DNA of 64,000 bases from Nocardia rhizosphaerihabitans (GTDB taxonomy: Bacteria; Actinomycetota; Actinomycetes; Mycobacteriales; Mycobacteriaceae). Both the position numbers and the translations under genes were made by a program. Shown piece after piece: positions 40,769-48,128 of the stretch. Each line of letters starts with the position of its first letter. Position 1 is the stretch's first letter. Under the pieces are notes generated by a model. It was not told the DNA's origin. It made no database searches and saw only the letters and a program-made list of their open reading frames with translations. The stretch is from assembly GCF_014646295.1 (NCBI RefSeq), contig NZ_BMNE01000004.1, positions 372,001-436,000 of the forward strand. The letters are read 5' to 3'.

Positions 40769-43237
40769 GACGGCGTCTTCGATCGCTTCGAGCCGGGCCG
40801 GGACGTGTTTGTGCCAGGGGGTGCCCGCGAACTCGTCCTTGAGTTCGAGGCAGGTCAGTTCGTTGGGGGAGACTCCGGCACTGGTCGTGGTGCCGTCGCC
40901 GGTGGGGTAGTCGAGGCCGAGACCGTTGGGCAGGGCGATGTTTCCCGCCCGCATCATGTCGCTGACCTCGATGATGACGGTGGCGGATCCGTTCGCGGTG
41001 ACCAGCCGGGCCGGGCCGCCGTCGGTCAGCCGCAGGGCGGTGGCGTCCTCGGCGCTGATCCGGAGGCGGCCGTCGCGATCGCGGCGGCGCCAGTCGGGGT
41101 TGCGGAAGATCGTGTTGGCGGTGAACGAGCGTCGCTCACCGGCGGCCAGGACCAGCGGGAACTCCGGTGTCGTCCACTCCGTGCGCGCGGTGGGCAGGTC
41201 GCGGACCTGGTCGAGCAGGGTGTCGATGGCGATGGTGAAGCGGCGATCCTTGCGTTTGACGTAGTGCCACACGTCATCCCACGTGTCGTCGGTGAACACC
41301 ACCCCGGTCGGGGATTCGATGATCGCGTCGAACAACCGGTTGCCCGGAGTCAGGCCGGAACCGGTGAAGCCCGCTCGGGCAACGGCTTTCGCGTTCGACA
41401 TCGCACACATCTGGCTGACACCCCACAGCACCGCGGCGCCACGCAGGCGCGGGTCCAGTGTCGTGCCGAGTGTCTCGTACAACAGGTAGGGCGCGATCTT
41501 TCCGAGGGCGGGGTCGGCGGCGACGGTGGCCAGGAAGGTGGCGCCGAAGGTGTCGCGCCCCGTCTGCGCCGCGCGTCGCAGGCGGGCGATGACGGCGTCG
41601 TCGACCACGTTCATGCGCCGTAGCAGCCGCGCGTAGATCTCGGGCTCCGGCAGCGTGCCCTCCAGCGGTTCCATGATCGGTTTGCGCAGGTGGAAGACGT
41701 TGCGGGGGAACTCGAAGTTGAAGAACGTCGCTTCGGGCTTCTCGTACTGGCTGGCCGCGGGCAGCACATAGTCGGCCTCGCGCGCGGTTTCGGTGAACGC
41801 CACATCGATCACGACGGACAGGTCCAGCGCGCGCATCGCGGCACGGAACCGAGGGGAATCGGCGAGGGAGTGCGCCGGGTTCGACGAGTCGATCCACATC
41901 GCGCGGAAGCGGTTCGGGTGGTCGGTGAGGATCTCGTCGGCGATCGAGTTGCACGGGATCAGGCCGCCGATGATCTTGGCGCCGGTGACCGGTGAGGTCC
42001 GGCCGCCGCCACTGCCCGCGCCGCCGCCGAGCATGCCGCCCGCCAGGGGAACCATCGCGTCGAGCAGGGCCGATGCCCCGGCTTCCACCTTCGTGCGCAG
42101 CTGGGGCACCCGTGCGAGCGCGGGCAGTGTCGCGCTGATCGCGGTGGCCGCCGCGGTGACGGTCCGCGTCATGAGCTGCTTCTGTGCGCGTGCCAGTGCG
42201 CCCGGTTTCTTGCGCGGCGATCCGGAACCGGAACCACCGGCCAGGAGCGCGAACGACGAGTGCAGATACATGGTGCCGGGCCGGCCGAAGTTGCCGGTGA
42301 CGATCCACAGAAGCTTGTTCAGGTACGACACCAGAGTGCTGTTGGGCGCCTGCTGAATTCCGAGGTCCTCGTAGACGCACACGCTCGACGCGGTCGCGAT
42401 CCGGCGCGCCGCCGCCCGGATCTCGCCCTCGTCGACACCGCTGATCTCGGCGAAAGCCGTGACGTCGCAGGCCAGGAACGCGGCGTGAACCTCGTCGTAG
42501 CCGGCGGTGTGGGTGGCGATGAAGCCGGCGTCGACCAGGTCTTCCTGCACGATCACCCCGACCAGCGCGGCCATCAGCCAGGCGTCGCGGCCCGGTAGCA
42601 CCCGCAAGTGGTGCTCGGCCATCGCCGCGGTTTCGCTGACCCGCGGATCGATGACGATCATCGATCGGTTCGGGTCGGCGGCCACCTGCTTGAGTACCGG
42701 TCTGGCCCGCGGGAAGCTGTGCGACTGCCAGGGGTTCTTGCCGACGAACACCAGCACTTCGGCGTGCTCGAAGTCGCCTTTGGTGTGACCGCCATAGAGG
42801 CGGCCGTCCACCCAGATCTCCCCGGTCTTCTCCTGTGCCAGCGCATTGGAGTGATACACCGAGCCCAGCGCGCCACGCAGCGCGAGCGCGTTGGCCGAGC
42901 CGAGGTGATTACCCTGGCCACCCCCGCCGTAGAAGAAGATCTTGTCGCCGCCGCGTTCTTCCTTGACGGCAGAAAGTTTCGCGGCGATCTCCTCGATCGC
43001 CGTGTGCCAGTCGATCTCCTCGTAGGTGCCGTCAGGCAGGCGTTTGAGCGGCGTGGTGATGCGGTGCGCGCCGTTCTGGTACAGGTCGAGGCGCATGGCC
43101 TTCTCGCAGGTGTAGCCCTCCGACGCCGGATGCGCCTTGTCGCCGCGGATCTTCGCCAGCCTGCGCCCCTCCACGTCGACCGTGATCCCGCAGTTGCACT
43201 CGCACAAAACGCACGCAGTCGCCTTCGGCTCGGCCAT
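40760..43237 (-). CDS. molybdopterin-dependent oxidoreductase (formate dehydrogenase/nitrate reductase superfamily)
   Basis: An 825-residue Mo/W-bis-PGD enzyme. The N-terminal [4Fe-4S] motif has Cys9, Cys12, Cys16 and Cys44. KNPWQSHSFPRARPV, VIDPRVSETAAMAEHHLRVLPGRDAWL and IDSSNPAHSLADSPRF mark cofactor-binding domains, and the C-terminal molybdopterin-dinucleotide domain starts near 690 with RLTDGGPARLVTANGSATVIIEV. No Tat signal is seen, so it should be cytoplasmic. The usual Cys/SeCys metal ligand is not obvious where expected (HSNALAQEKTG). No electron-transfer partner gene is adjacent. AAAGGG precedes the ATG. It is divergent from a TetR gene. Confidence 0.85.
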   Translation of the reverse strand: MAEPKATACVLCECNCGITVDVEGRRLAKIRGDKAHPASEGYTCEKAMRLDLYQNGAHRITTPLKRLPDGTYEEIDWHTAIEEIAAKLSAVKEERGGDKIFFYGGGGQGNHLGSANALALRGALGSVYHSNALAQEKTGEIWVDGRLYGGHTKGDFEHAEVLVFVGKNPWQSHSFPRARPVLKQVAADPNRSMIVIDPRVSETAAMAEHHLRVLPGRDAWLMAALVGVIVQEDLVDAGFIATHTAGYDEVHAAFLACDVTAFAEISGVDEGEIRAAARRIATASSVCVYEDLGIQQAPNSTLVSYLNKLLWIVTGNFGRPGTMYLHSSFALLAGGSGSGSPRKKPGALARAQKQLMTRTVTAAATAISATLPALARVPQLRTKVEAGASALLDAMVPLAGGMLGGGAGSGGGRTSPVTGAKIIGGLIPCNSIADEILTDHPNRFRAMWIDSSNPAHSLADSPRFRAAMRALDLSVVIDVAFTETAREADYVLPAASQYEKPEATFFNFEFPRNVFHLRKPIMEPLEGTLPEPEIYARLLRRMNVVDDAVIARLRRAAQTGRDTFGATFLATVAADPALGKIAPYLLYETLGTTLDPRLRGAAVLWGVSQMCAMSNAKAVARAGFTGSGLTPGNRLFDAIIESPTGVVFTDDTWDDVWHYVKRKDRRFTIAIDTLLDQVRDLPTARTEWTTPEFPLVLAAGERRSFTANTIFRNPDWRRRDRDGRLRISAEDATALRLTDGGPARLVTANGSATVIIEVSDMMRAGNIALPNGLGLDYPTGDGTTTSAGVSPNELTCLELKDEFAGTPWHKHVPARLEAIEDAVLT

Positions 43238-43256
43238 GTCGCACCCTTTCCAGCCT

Positions 43257-43281
43257 AATATGCTAGGCAACATAGCATATT
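43257..43281. promoter_or_regulatory. perfect palindromic operator candidate for the TetR regulator
   Basis: AATATGCTA and TAGCATATT flank the 7-base spacer GGCAACA, a perfect 9+9 inverted repeat in the 94-base gap between the divergent molybdoenzyme and TetR genes. It lies in the only strongly AT-rich part of that gap, so it probably overlaps one or both promoters. Confidence 0.75.
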
Positions 43282-43331
43282 ATTATGGCAGGTAACATAA
43301 CAGTGCTGAAACCTTGGAAGGAGCACAGCAC

Positions 43332-43907
43332 GTGGGAGCCCGCACCGACACCAGGCAGAAAATGCTCTACAGCGCCGTCGAGCTCCTGCGTGAACGCGGC
43401 TCAGCCGGGGTGACCGTCGACGCCGTACTGGCCCGCAGCGGCGCGCCGCGCGGATCGGTGTACCACCACTTCCGCGGTGGGCGCGCCGAAATCATGACCG
43501 CGTCGCTCGCGCTGGCCGGTGACGCCATCAGCGCCATCATCGACCAGGCCGTGGCGCAGGGCTCGATCGCGGCATTGCGGCGCTTCGGACAGTTCTGGAC
43601 CGCACTGCTCAAGCAGTCCGACTTCGAGGCGGGCTGCCCGGTCGTGTCGATAGCCGTCGGCGGCTCGTCCGACGACCGGCACCTGCAACCGGCAGTCGCC
43701 GGCATCATCGACCGCTGGCACCGCGCCCTCGCCACCGCGCTCGAAGCCGACGGCGTCGCATCCGAACGCGCAGCCCGGCTGTCCACCATGGCAATCGCCG
43801 CCATCGAAGGCGCGGTGATCCTGTGCCGGGTCAACCGATCCACGACGGCACTCGACGATGTCATCGAGGAACTCGAGGCCCTGCTCACCTCGGCGCTACC
43901 CGGCTGA
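43332..43907 (+). CDS. TetR/AcrR-family regulator
   Basis: A 191-residue repressor. HTH: MLYSAVELLRERGSAGVTVDAVLARSGAPRGSVYHHF, with a LmrA/YxaF-like C-terminal domain (GCPVVSIAVGG). The GTG at 43332 has GAAGGAG ten bases upstream. It is divergent from the molybdopterin oxidoreductase gene across a palindrome and so probably controls that gene and itself. Confidence 0.88.
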   Translation: MGARTDTRQKMLYSAVELLRERGSAGVTVDAVLARSGAPRGSVYHHFRGGRAEIMTASLALAGDAISAIIDQAVAQGSIAALRRFGQFWTALLKQSDFEAGCPVVSIAVGGSSDDRHLQPAVAGIIDRWHRALATALEADGVASERAARLSTMAIAAIEGAVILCRVNRSTTALDDVIEELEALLTSALPG

Positions 43908-44328
43908 GCCCATCGGCAACCCACAGGCCGACGACAAGCCCAGTTGGTGGCTATCTACCTATAAACGACGACCCATCGCGACAGGGCTACTTGTCCCTCA
44001 TCAAGGTATTCATTCCGCCCCGATCCGAGGGCAGGAAAATTCTGAGTGTCCCGCCAGTAGTATTTCCATGATTCGGGCACGTCGGGACTGAAGTGCCCGA
44101 GTCCCGCTTCACAGCTTCTGAATCCAAGCGTATCGCCTTGTCGCACAGCACAACTGGGTAGCTGTGATGCCGCCTGCCGGATAGTCGCGCACCCGCTGAT
44201 CGAGCACCTCGACACCTTCGTCTGCGTAAGTTCGTGATCGTGCGCATTGGCGCAGCTTGCGAGGCATCATGCGGGCACGCCGTAGGCGGTGGAATTGACA
44301 CCTGACCTCGGCTCAATGACCTGTCCGC
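43908..44328. other. low-GC stretch without a recognisable gene
   Basis: About 420 bases with clearly lower GC than the surroundings. Minus-strand frames are open (one reads KYYWRDTQNFPALGSGRNEYL) but match nothing I know and have no good start signal. I see no repeats, integrase or tRNA. It adjoins a rearranged pseudogene and may be decayed or acquired DNA. Confidence 0.4.
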
Positions 44329-44548
44329 TCATGCCTGGTAGGTATCGTGGAACGCTTCGCGCACCGTCGCCGCGCCGTGGCCATCCCGCTGCGCTATCCC
44401 GCTCACGATCTCCGAAACCCGCCAGTGGTGCGACGGGACCAATCGGCCGCTGGTGACCACGCCCAGCGCTACATCCGCCGCCTCATCGGGTTTGTCGGCG
44501 GCGACCAGCGCATGGCTCAGGTCCAGGTCAGCCATCGCGACCCGGGGC
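44329..44548 (-). pseudogene. C-terminal fragment of an Xre/TPR-type transcriptional regulator, inverted
   Basis: Reads APRVAMADLDLSHALVAADK, then PDEAADVALGVVTSGRLVPSHHW and RVSEIVSGIAQRDGHGAATVREAFHDTYQ to the stop. This is the usual C-terminal end of actinobacterial HTH regulators with TPR-like repeats. The preceding part of that protein family is found on the opposite strand at 44540-44830. The fragment has no start or HTH. Confidence 0.7.
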
Positions 44549-44830
44549 GCAGCAGGGCCGCGCGCTGGCACGAATCGGGGACAGCGCGGGTACATGCGGG
44601 GCCCTGCGCAGTGTCGCGCGTCTGGTGCCCGGTCTGCGCACCCCCGACCGCCCGGAGCATCACTTTCGCTACGACCCGGCGAAGGCCGACACCTACGTCG
44701 CCACCACGTCGTCTTGGCTGGGGGACCCGGCGGCCGAGGTCTACGCGCGCAATGTCGTGGCCGATCTCCAGCGCGCGGCGTGCGTCCGGCCGCGCATGGC
44801 GAAAGCTCTCCGGCGGTGGGCGCATTCACC
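44540..44830 (+). pseudogene. middle fragment of the same regulator type, on the plus strand
   Basis: Reads GRALARIGDSAG, LVPGLRTPDRPEHHFRYDPAK and ADTYVATTSSWLGDPAAEVY, ARNVVADLQ. In intact regulators this section directly precedes the C-terminal section found inverted at 44329-44548. The frame closes at 44855 in unrelated residues. There is no HTH or start. The join between the two fragments is near 44540-44550. Confidence 0.7.
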
Positions 44831-45231
44831 GAACGACTCACAGGGGGACCGGTGAGCGACGCGATCAAATCTCGGCTCGATGACCCTGACTGAGCGGGCC
44901 TCAACGCGGTCTATGGCGATCCGCCGCGCGCCCGAACCGCCGTACGGGGGGAGCTGCACAGCCCGTTCCGGGTCGTCTGCCATGGGTCGCTGCACAACGT
45001 GGCCGCGTGACTGACCGCCGCTGAACAGCGCGACGGGCACGAGCAACCGGAGGGCCTGACCGGCGCGAAGGCGGACGGGTGATCACGCTCGGGTTCGTCG
45101 TCGCGATCGGCTGCCGTCGGCCGTCCTGGTCGGCGTCGTGTTCTGGCCGACCCGGATACCGCCAGATCGCCCGGTCGACGAGATCCTGACACTCGCCCGG
45201 CGCGCATACGAACGAATTGGTCAGTGATCTG
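44831..45231. other. degenerate region with a short coding-like tail
   Basis: About 400 bases without an intact gene. A plus-strand stretch ending at the TGA at 45225-45227 reads RLPSAVLVGVVFWPTRIPPD, RPVDEILTLARRAYERIGQ and looks like the end of a lost gene, but no start or family is evident. The rest has stops in all plausible frames. Confidence 0.35.
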
Positions 45232-46149
45232 TCATGAGGTGCGGTGGAACTGTTCATGGATCTCGGGTAGGAATTGCGCGAGGTGGTTCATCTCCTGGCC
45301 GCAGTGCAGCAACAGCTCCCGGGCCATATCGAGGTCCGGAACCAGGTCGCGTGGGTCAGCGGCGGGGCCGCGCTCGATCGCGCGGGCGGCAAGCGACACC
45401 GCAGGCGCACGCATCCCGTGGAGCCCGAGGTAGAAGCGGCTGCGCATTTCGCTGCCGCCTGGGATAGGACGCACTTGGTGGGCGAGCCATCCGAAATCGA
45501 TCGGCACGATACTGCTTCCGACACGCGCGACGATGACGGTCTGATCGGGCGGGACGACGAAGCCGTGATCGGCGGGGTCGTGGAAGGCGATGGCGAGTTG
45601 TTGGAGCTCGGATCCGATGTACTCGTCGACGTAGGAGATGTTGCCGATGTAGCGGGCCCTGTCCGGCATCCCCCGGGCGCTGGTGTCGGTGTCGAGTTCG
45701 CTGAACATGTGCGCGTCGGGGTGCCACAGTTTGTAGCGAGCCGAATCGCTGGAATGCCAGCCGAACCACCAGTCCCACATGGCGGCGGTCACGCGCGGCA
45801 TCTCGGTCCGCGTGGCCACCCACACGGCTCCGGAAGCGGTGTTGCCGTAGCCGGTTTCGACCGCGGAGTATCCCGTCGGAGCGAGGTCCTGAGTCCACGC
45901 CGCGAAGTCCGGAATTTGTTCGGTCGGCGTTGGGCCGCCGTGGTAGGCGATCGTCACCGCTTCCTGCGGGGGCGCGGTGTATTCGGCCATGAAATGGGAG
46001 AAGGGCTTGGCCCAGTCCTCAGGGGCGTAGCCGGGGTGGCGGCGGTTGCCGATAGCCGGGACGGCGTGTGCGGCAGCTCCCGCGACGGTCGATGCTGCGA
46101 CGGTGCCGACGGCGGTGGCTCCCAGGATCAGGGCGCGGCGGCGACTCAT
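45232..46149 (-). CDS. Tat-exported DAPG-hydrolase (PhlG-like) family protein
   Basis: A 305-residue protein with a twin-arginine leader (MSRRRALILGATAVGTVAAS, cleavage near AHA at 29-31). The body resembles 2,4-diacetylphloroglucinol hydrolase: ETGYGNTASGAVWVATRTEMPRVTAAMWDWWFGWHSSDSARYKLWHPDAH and a C-terminal HCGQEMNHLAQFLPEI that could supply His/Glu zinc ligands. PhlG cleaves a carbon-carbon bond in phloroglucinols; the substrate here is unknown. I chose ATG 46149, since ATG 46167 lies inside a palindrome and lacks a ribosome site. It is divergent from a TetR gene. Confidence 0.72.
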   Translation of the reverse strand: MSRRRALILGATAVGTVAASTVAGAAAHAVPAIGNRRHPGYAPEDWAKPFSHFMAEYTAPPQEAVTIAYHGGPTPTEQIPDFAAWTQDLAPTGYSAVETGYGNTASGAVWVATRTEMPRVTAAMWDWWFGWHSSDSARYKLWHPDAHMFSELDTDTSARGMPDRARYIGNISYVDEYIGSELQQLAIAFHDPADHGFVVPPDQTVIVARVGSSIVPIDFGWLAHQVRPIPGGSEMRSRFYLGLHGMRAPAVSLAARAIERGPAADPRDLVPDLDMARELLLHCGQEMNHLAQFLPEIHEQFHRTS

Positions 46150-46155
46150 CTCCGC

Positions 46156-46179
46156 TAGTTTCAACATCTGTTGAGACTA
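46156..46179. promoter_or_regulatory. palindromic operator candidate between the PhlG-like gene and tetR
   Basis: TAGT-T-TCAACA-TC-TGTTGA-G-ACTA forms a 24-base dyad with one mismatched pair, seven bases upstream of the ATG at 46149. It sits between the divergent genes where a TetR dimer would block both. Confidence 0.7.
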
Positions 46180-46229
46180 ACCGGGTGCGCATGGTGAATC
46201 CAGAGTGTGACCTCGGTAGTTTCGTGGCC

Positions 46230-46817
46230 ATGACAGCTCCCCGACGCAGGCGACAGGACTCCGAACAGCGACGCGCCGAACTCGCCGAAGCCGCTGTTCG
46301 AGTGCTGGCCGAGGAAGGACTGCGAGGCCTGACGCACCGGGCCGTGGACGCCGCGGCGAATCTGCCGGTCGGCTCGGTCAACTATTACGCGCCGAACCGT
46401 CAGGCGCTGCTGGACATGGTGTCCGATGGGCTCGCGGCCCACGACCTGGCCGCCGCCGAGCGACGGGCCGCCGGTACTACGTCCGCGACTTCCGGCACGG
46501 ATCTCCTCGTGGACTACGTGATCGAGATGACCGCGCCCCCATCCCGCTACCGGGTCGTGGCCCGTCATCACCTGCTCGCCGAGGCTCGTACCAACCCTGA
46601 GCTGCACGAGCGCTTCGAAACGGCTAGGGCCGGTTTCGTCGGTCTGATCGAGGCCTGGTTGCGCACCAACGGCCTTCCCGCTGGCCGAGCAGCCGCCGAA
46701 CTGTGCGTCATCGTCACCGACGGTCTGGTCAACCGGCAGGTCTTCTTCGCAGATTCCGCGTTGTCCGAGAACGAACTTCGTGCGATCATCCGTGCCTCTA
46801 CGGCAGGGATCGGATAA
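46230..46817 (+). CDS. TetR/AcrR-family regulator
   Basis: A 195-residue repressor with HTH LAEAAVRVLAEEGLRGLTHRAVDAAANLPVGSVNYYAPNRQALL and a TetR_C-type ligand domain. I chose the ATG at 46230 because the conserved N-terminus begins there; ATG 46191 would add 13 residues. It is divergent from the exported PhlG-like gene and presumably its regulator, perhaps responding to an aromatic ligand. Confidence 0.88.
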   Translation: MTAPRRRRQDSEQRRAELAEAAVRVLAEEGLRGLTHRAVDAAANLPVGSVNYYAPNRQALLDMVSDGLAAHDLAAAERRAAGTTSATSGTDLLVDYVIEMTAPPSRYRVVARHHLLAEARTNPELHERFETARAGFVGLIEAWLRTNGLPAGRAAAELCVIVTDGLVNRQVFFADSALSENELRAIIRASTAGIG

Positions 46818-46976
46818 CTGACCAGATTCTGTAGAAGTCGCTGCAAGTTTCGGCAAACCGAGTCTGTCGGCCCAACGAATGCTCGGCCATTCGTCGGCGT
46901 TGTCGACCTTGTGCCGGTAGGGCACCTGTTCGATGACGAACTCGATGGTGTGGCCGACCGGCTCGATGCCCACCAC
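46818..46976 (-). other. short coding-like remnant
   Basis: From a GTG at 46976 the minus strand reads VGIEPVGHTIEFVIEQVPYR, HKVDNADEWPSIRWADRLGL, PKLA, which looks like real protein, but the frame continues antisense through the TetR gene. No family is recognised. It is probably the 5' end of a gene truncated when the TetR region arrived. Confidence 0.3.
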
Positions 46977-47058
46977 GCCGCCGAGTGTGGGTAGATGTGA
47001 GCATGGCCTTCGAATCGCTCAGTGGGGAGCGAGAACGCTGTGACCAGCGTCGTTGATG

Positions 47059-47131
47059 TGCCCTCGGCAGGATTCGAACCTGCGACACCCGCTTTAGGAG
47101 AGCGGTGCTCTATCCCCTGAGCTACGAAGGC
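47059..47131 (-). tRNA. tRNA-Arg (anticodon CCT)
   Basis: The 73-base minus-strand sequence begins GCCTTCGTAGCTCAGGGGAT, has an anticodon loop CTCCTAA with CCT, T-arm GTTCGAATC and acceptor end GAGGGCA; no CCA is encoded. It reads AGG codons. tRNA genes are common integration sites, and the decayed region 43.9-45.2 kb lies a few kilobases away, but no attachment-site repeat was found. Confidence 0.95.
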
Positions 47132-47400
47132 GGGGTTGGTCGTCTGCCGGAACCGTGGTGCGCGGGGCCGGTTTGACCGTGCCGAGTATAGCGTGCGCGG
47201 ACTGTGGCGCGGTCAACCCGGGGATCGGATCGCTTCAGGATGATCTGATCGTGATCGCCGGGGCGACACGCTGATCTGAAATGGGTGTGGGCCCGTGGGG
47301 TGGGGGCTGCGTGTCCTAGCGTTCCCGGAGGTTTCCGCCCGCCTCTTCGGGCATTCGTTCACGCAATGACTTTCTGCCTTCTCGCGAGGAGTACGTGGTC

Positions 47401-48060
47401 ATGGTTGTGGGTTCCTGCTTACGGTTGTCTGTGCTCGTGCTGGCCGCGGCGGCGTGTCTGGGGTCGGTCGGGTGCTCGGTCGACGGTGGGTTGTTCGATC
47501 CGGATTCGACACTGTCGCAACGAGACCCCGCCGATCCGGGCGCTGCCGCGCGCACCGCCGAGCTCGACGGAGCGAGCGCGGAGACGCAGGCGACCATGCT
47601 TGCGTTCTATCGATCCGTCTGCTCCTTGCAGACCCGGTATCGCGCCGATCTCGAAGCTGCCGAGCGCGATGCCGGTGCGCTCACGCCGGTGCAGTACCGC
47701 GATACGGCGGCGATGATTCTCGGTACCCGTGCCGCCGCGGCCGGGAGTGCGCGCGATGCCGCGGATCGATTGCCGATCCCGAACCTGTTCCGTGACGAAT
47801 GGCTTACCGCACAGGGCGAATTGATCGGTCTCTTCGACCGGCTCCAGCAGGCGGATTTGTCACGTGCCACCGAGATGGCCGCGGCCGATCTCGCCGACAC
47901 CGAGCGGCTACGTGCCGCCGCGAGGGATCTGCTCGCCGCTTCGGCCCAGCAGATCGAGAACGAGAATCCGCGTGTCCGCGTCGTCGCGCAGGGTCTGCCC
48001 ACGTCCAGGCAGGTCCGGCGCGATGCCGCGGAGCTGGCCGAATGTCAGATGCCGAGCTGA
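47401..48060 (+). CDS. putative lipoprotein/exported protein of unknown function
   Basis: A 219-residue protein. The N-terminus has a hydrophobic leader ending SVGCS, a possible though imperfect lipobox with Cys25 as the lipidated residue. The mature part is helical and Ala/Arg-rich with coiled-coil-like stretches (AQGELIGLFDRLQQADLSRATEMAAADLADTERL). GCGAGGAG lies ten bases before the ATG at 47401; a GTG at 47395 is also possible. It lies 68 bases before another exported-protein gene. No family recognised. Confidence 0.6.
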   Translation: MVVGSCLRLSVLVLAAAACLGSVGCSVDGGLFDPDSTLSQRDPADPGAAARTAELDGASAETQATMLAFYRSVCSLQTRYRADLEAAERDAGALTPVQYRDTAAMILGTRAAAAGSARDAADRLPIPNLFRDEWLTAQGELIGLFDRLQQADLSRATEMAAADLADTERLRAAARDLLAASAQQIENENPRVRVVAQGLPTSRQVRRDAAELAECQMPS

Positions 48061-48128
48061 CGATCGGCTTGGTGCCGCCATCGAGCGGTGGGCTGTCTGG
48101 TGACTACTACGAGAAGGAAAGGAGTGTG

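Noticed and set aside
46798..47088. Minus-strand frame starting MSQVRILPRA
   Set aside because: Its start lies inside tRNA-Arg; this peptide is a well-known false call produced by tRNA sequence.
47059..47131. Genomic-island insertion at tRNA-Arg
   Set aside because: No integrase and no repeated 3' tRNA segment could be found on either side.
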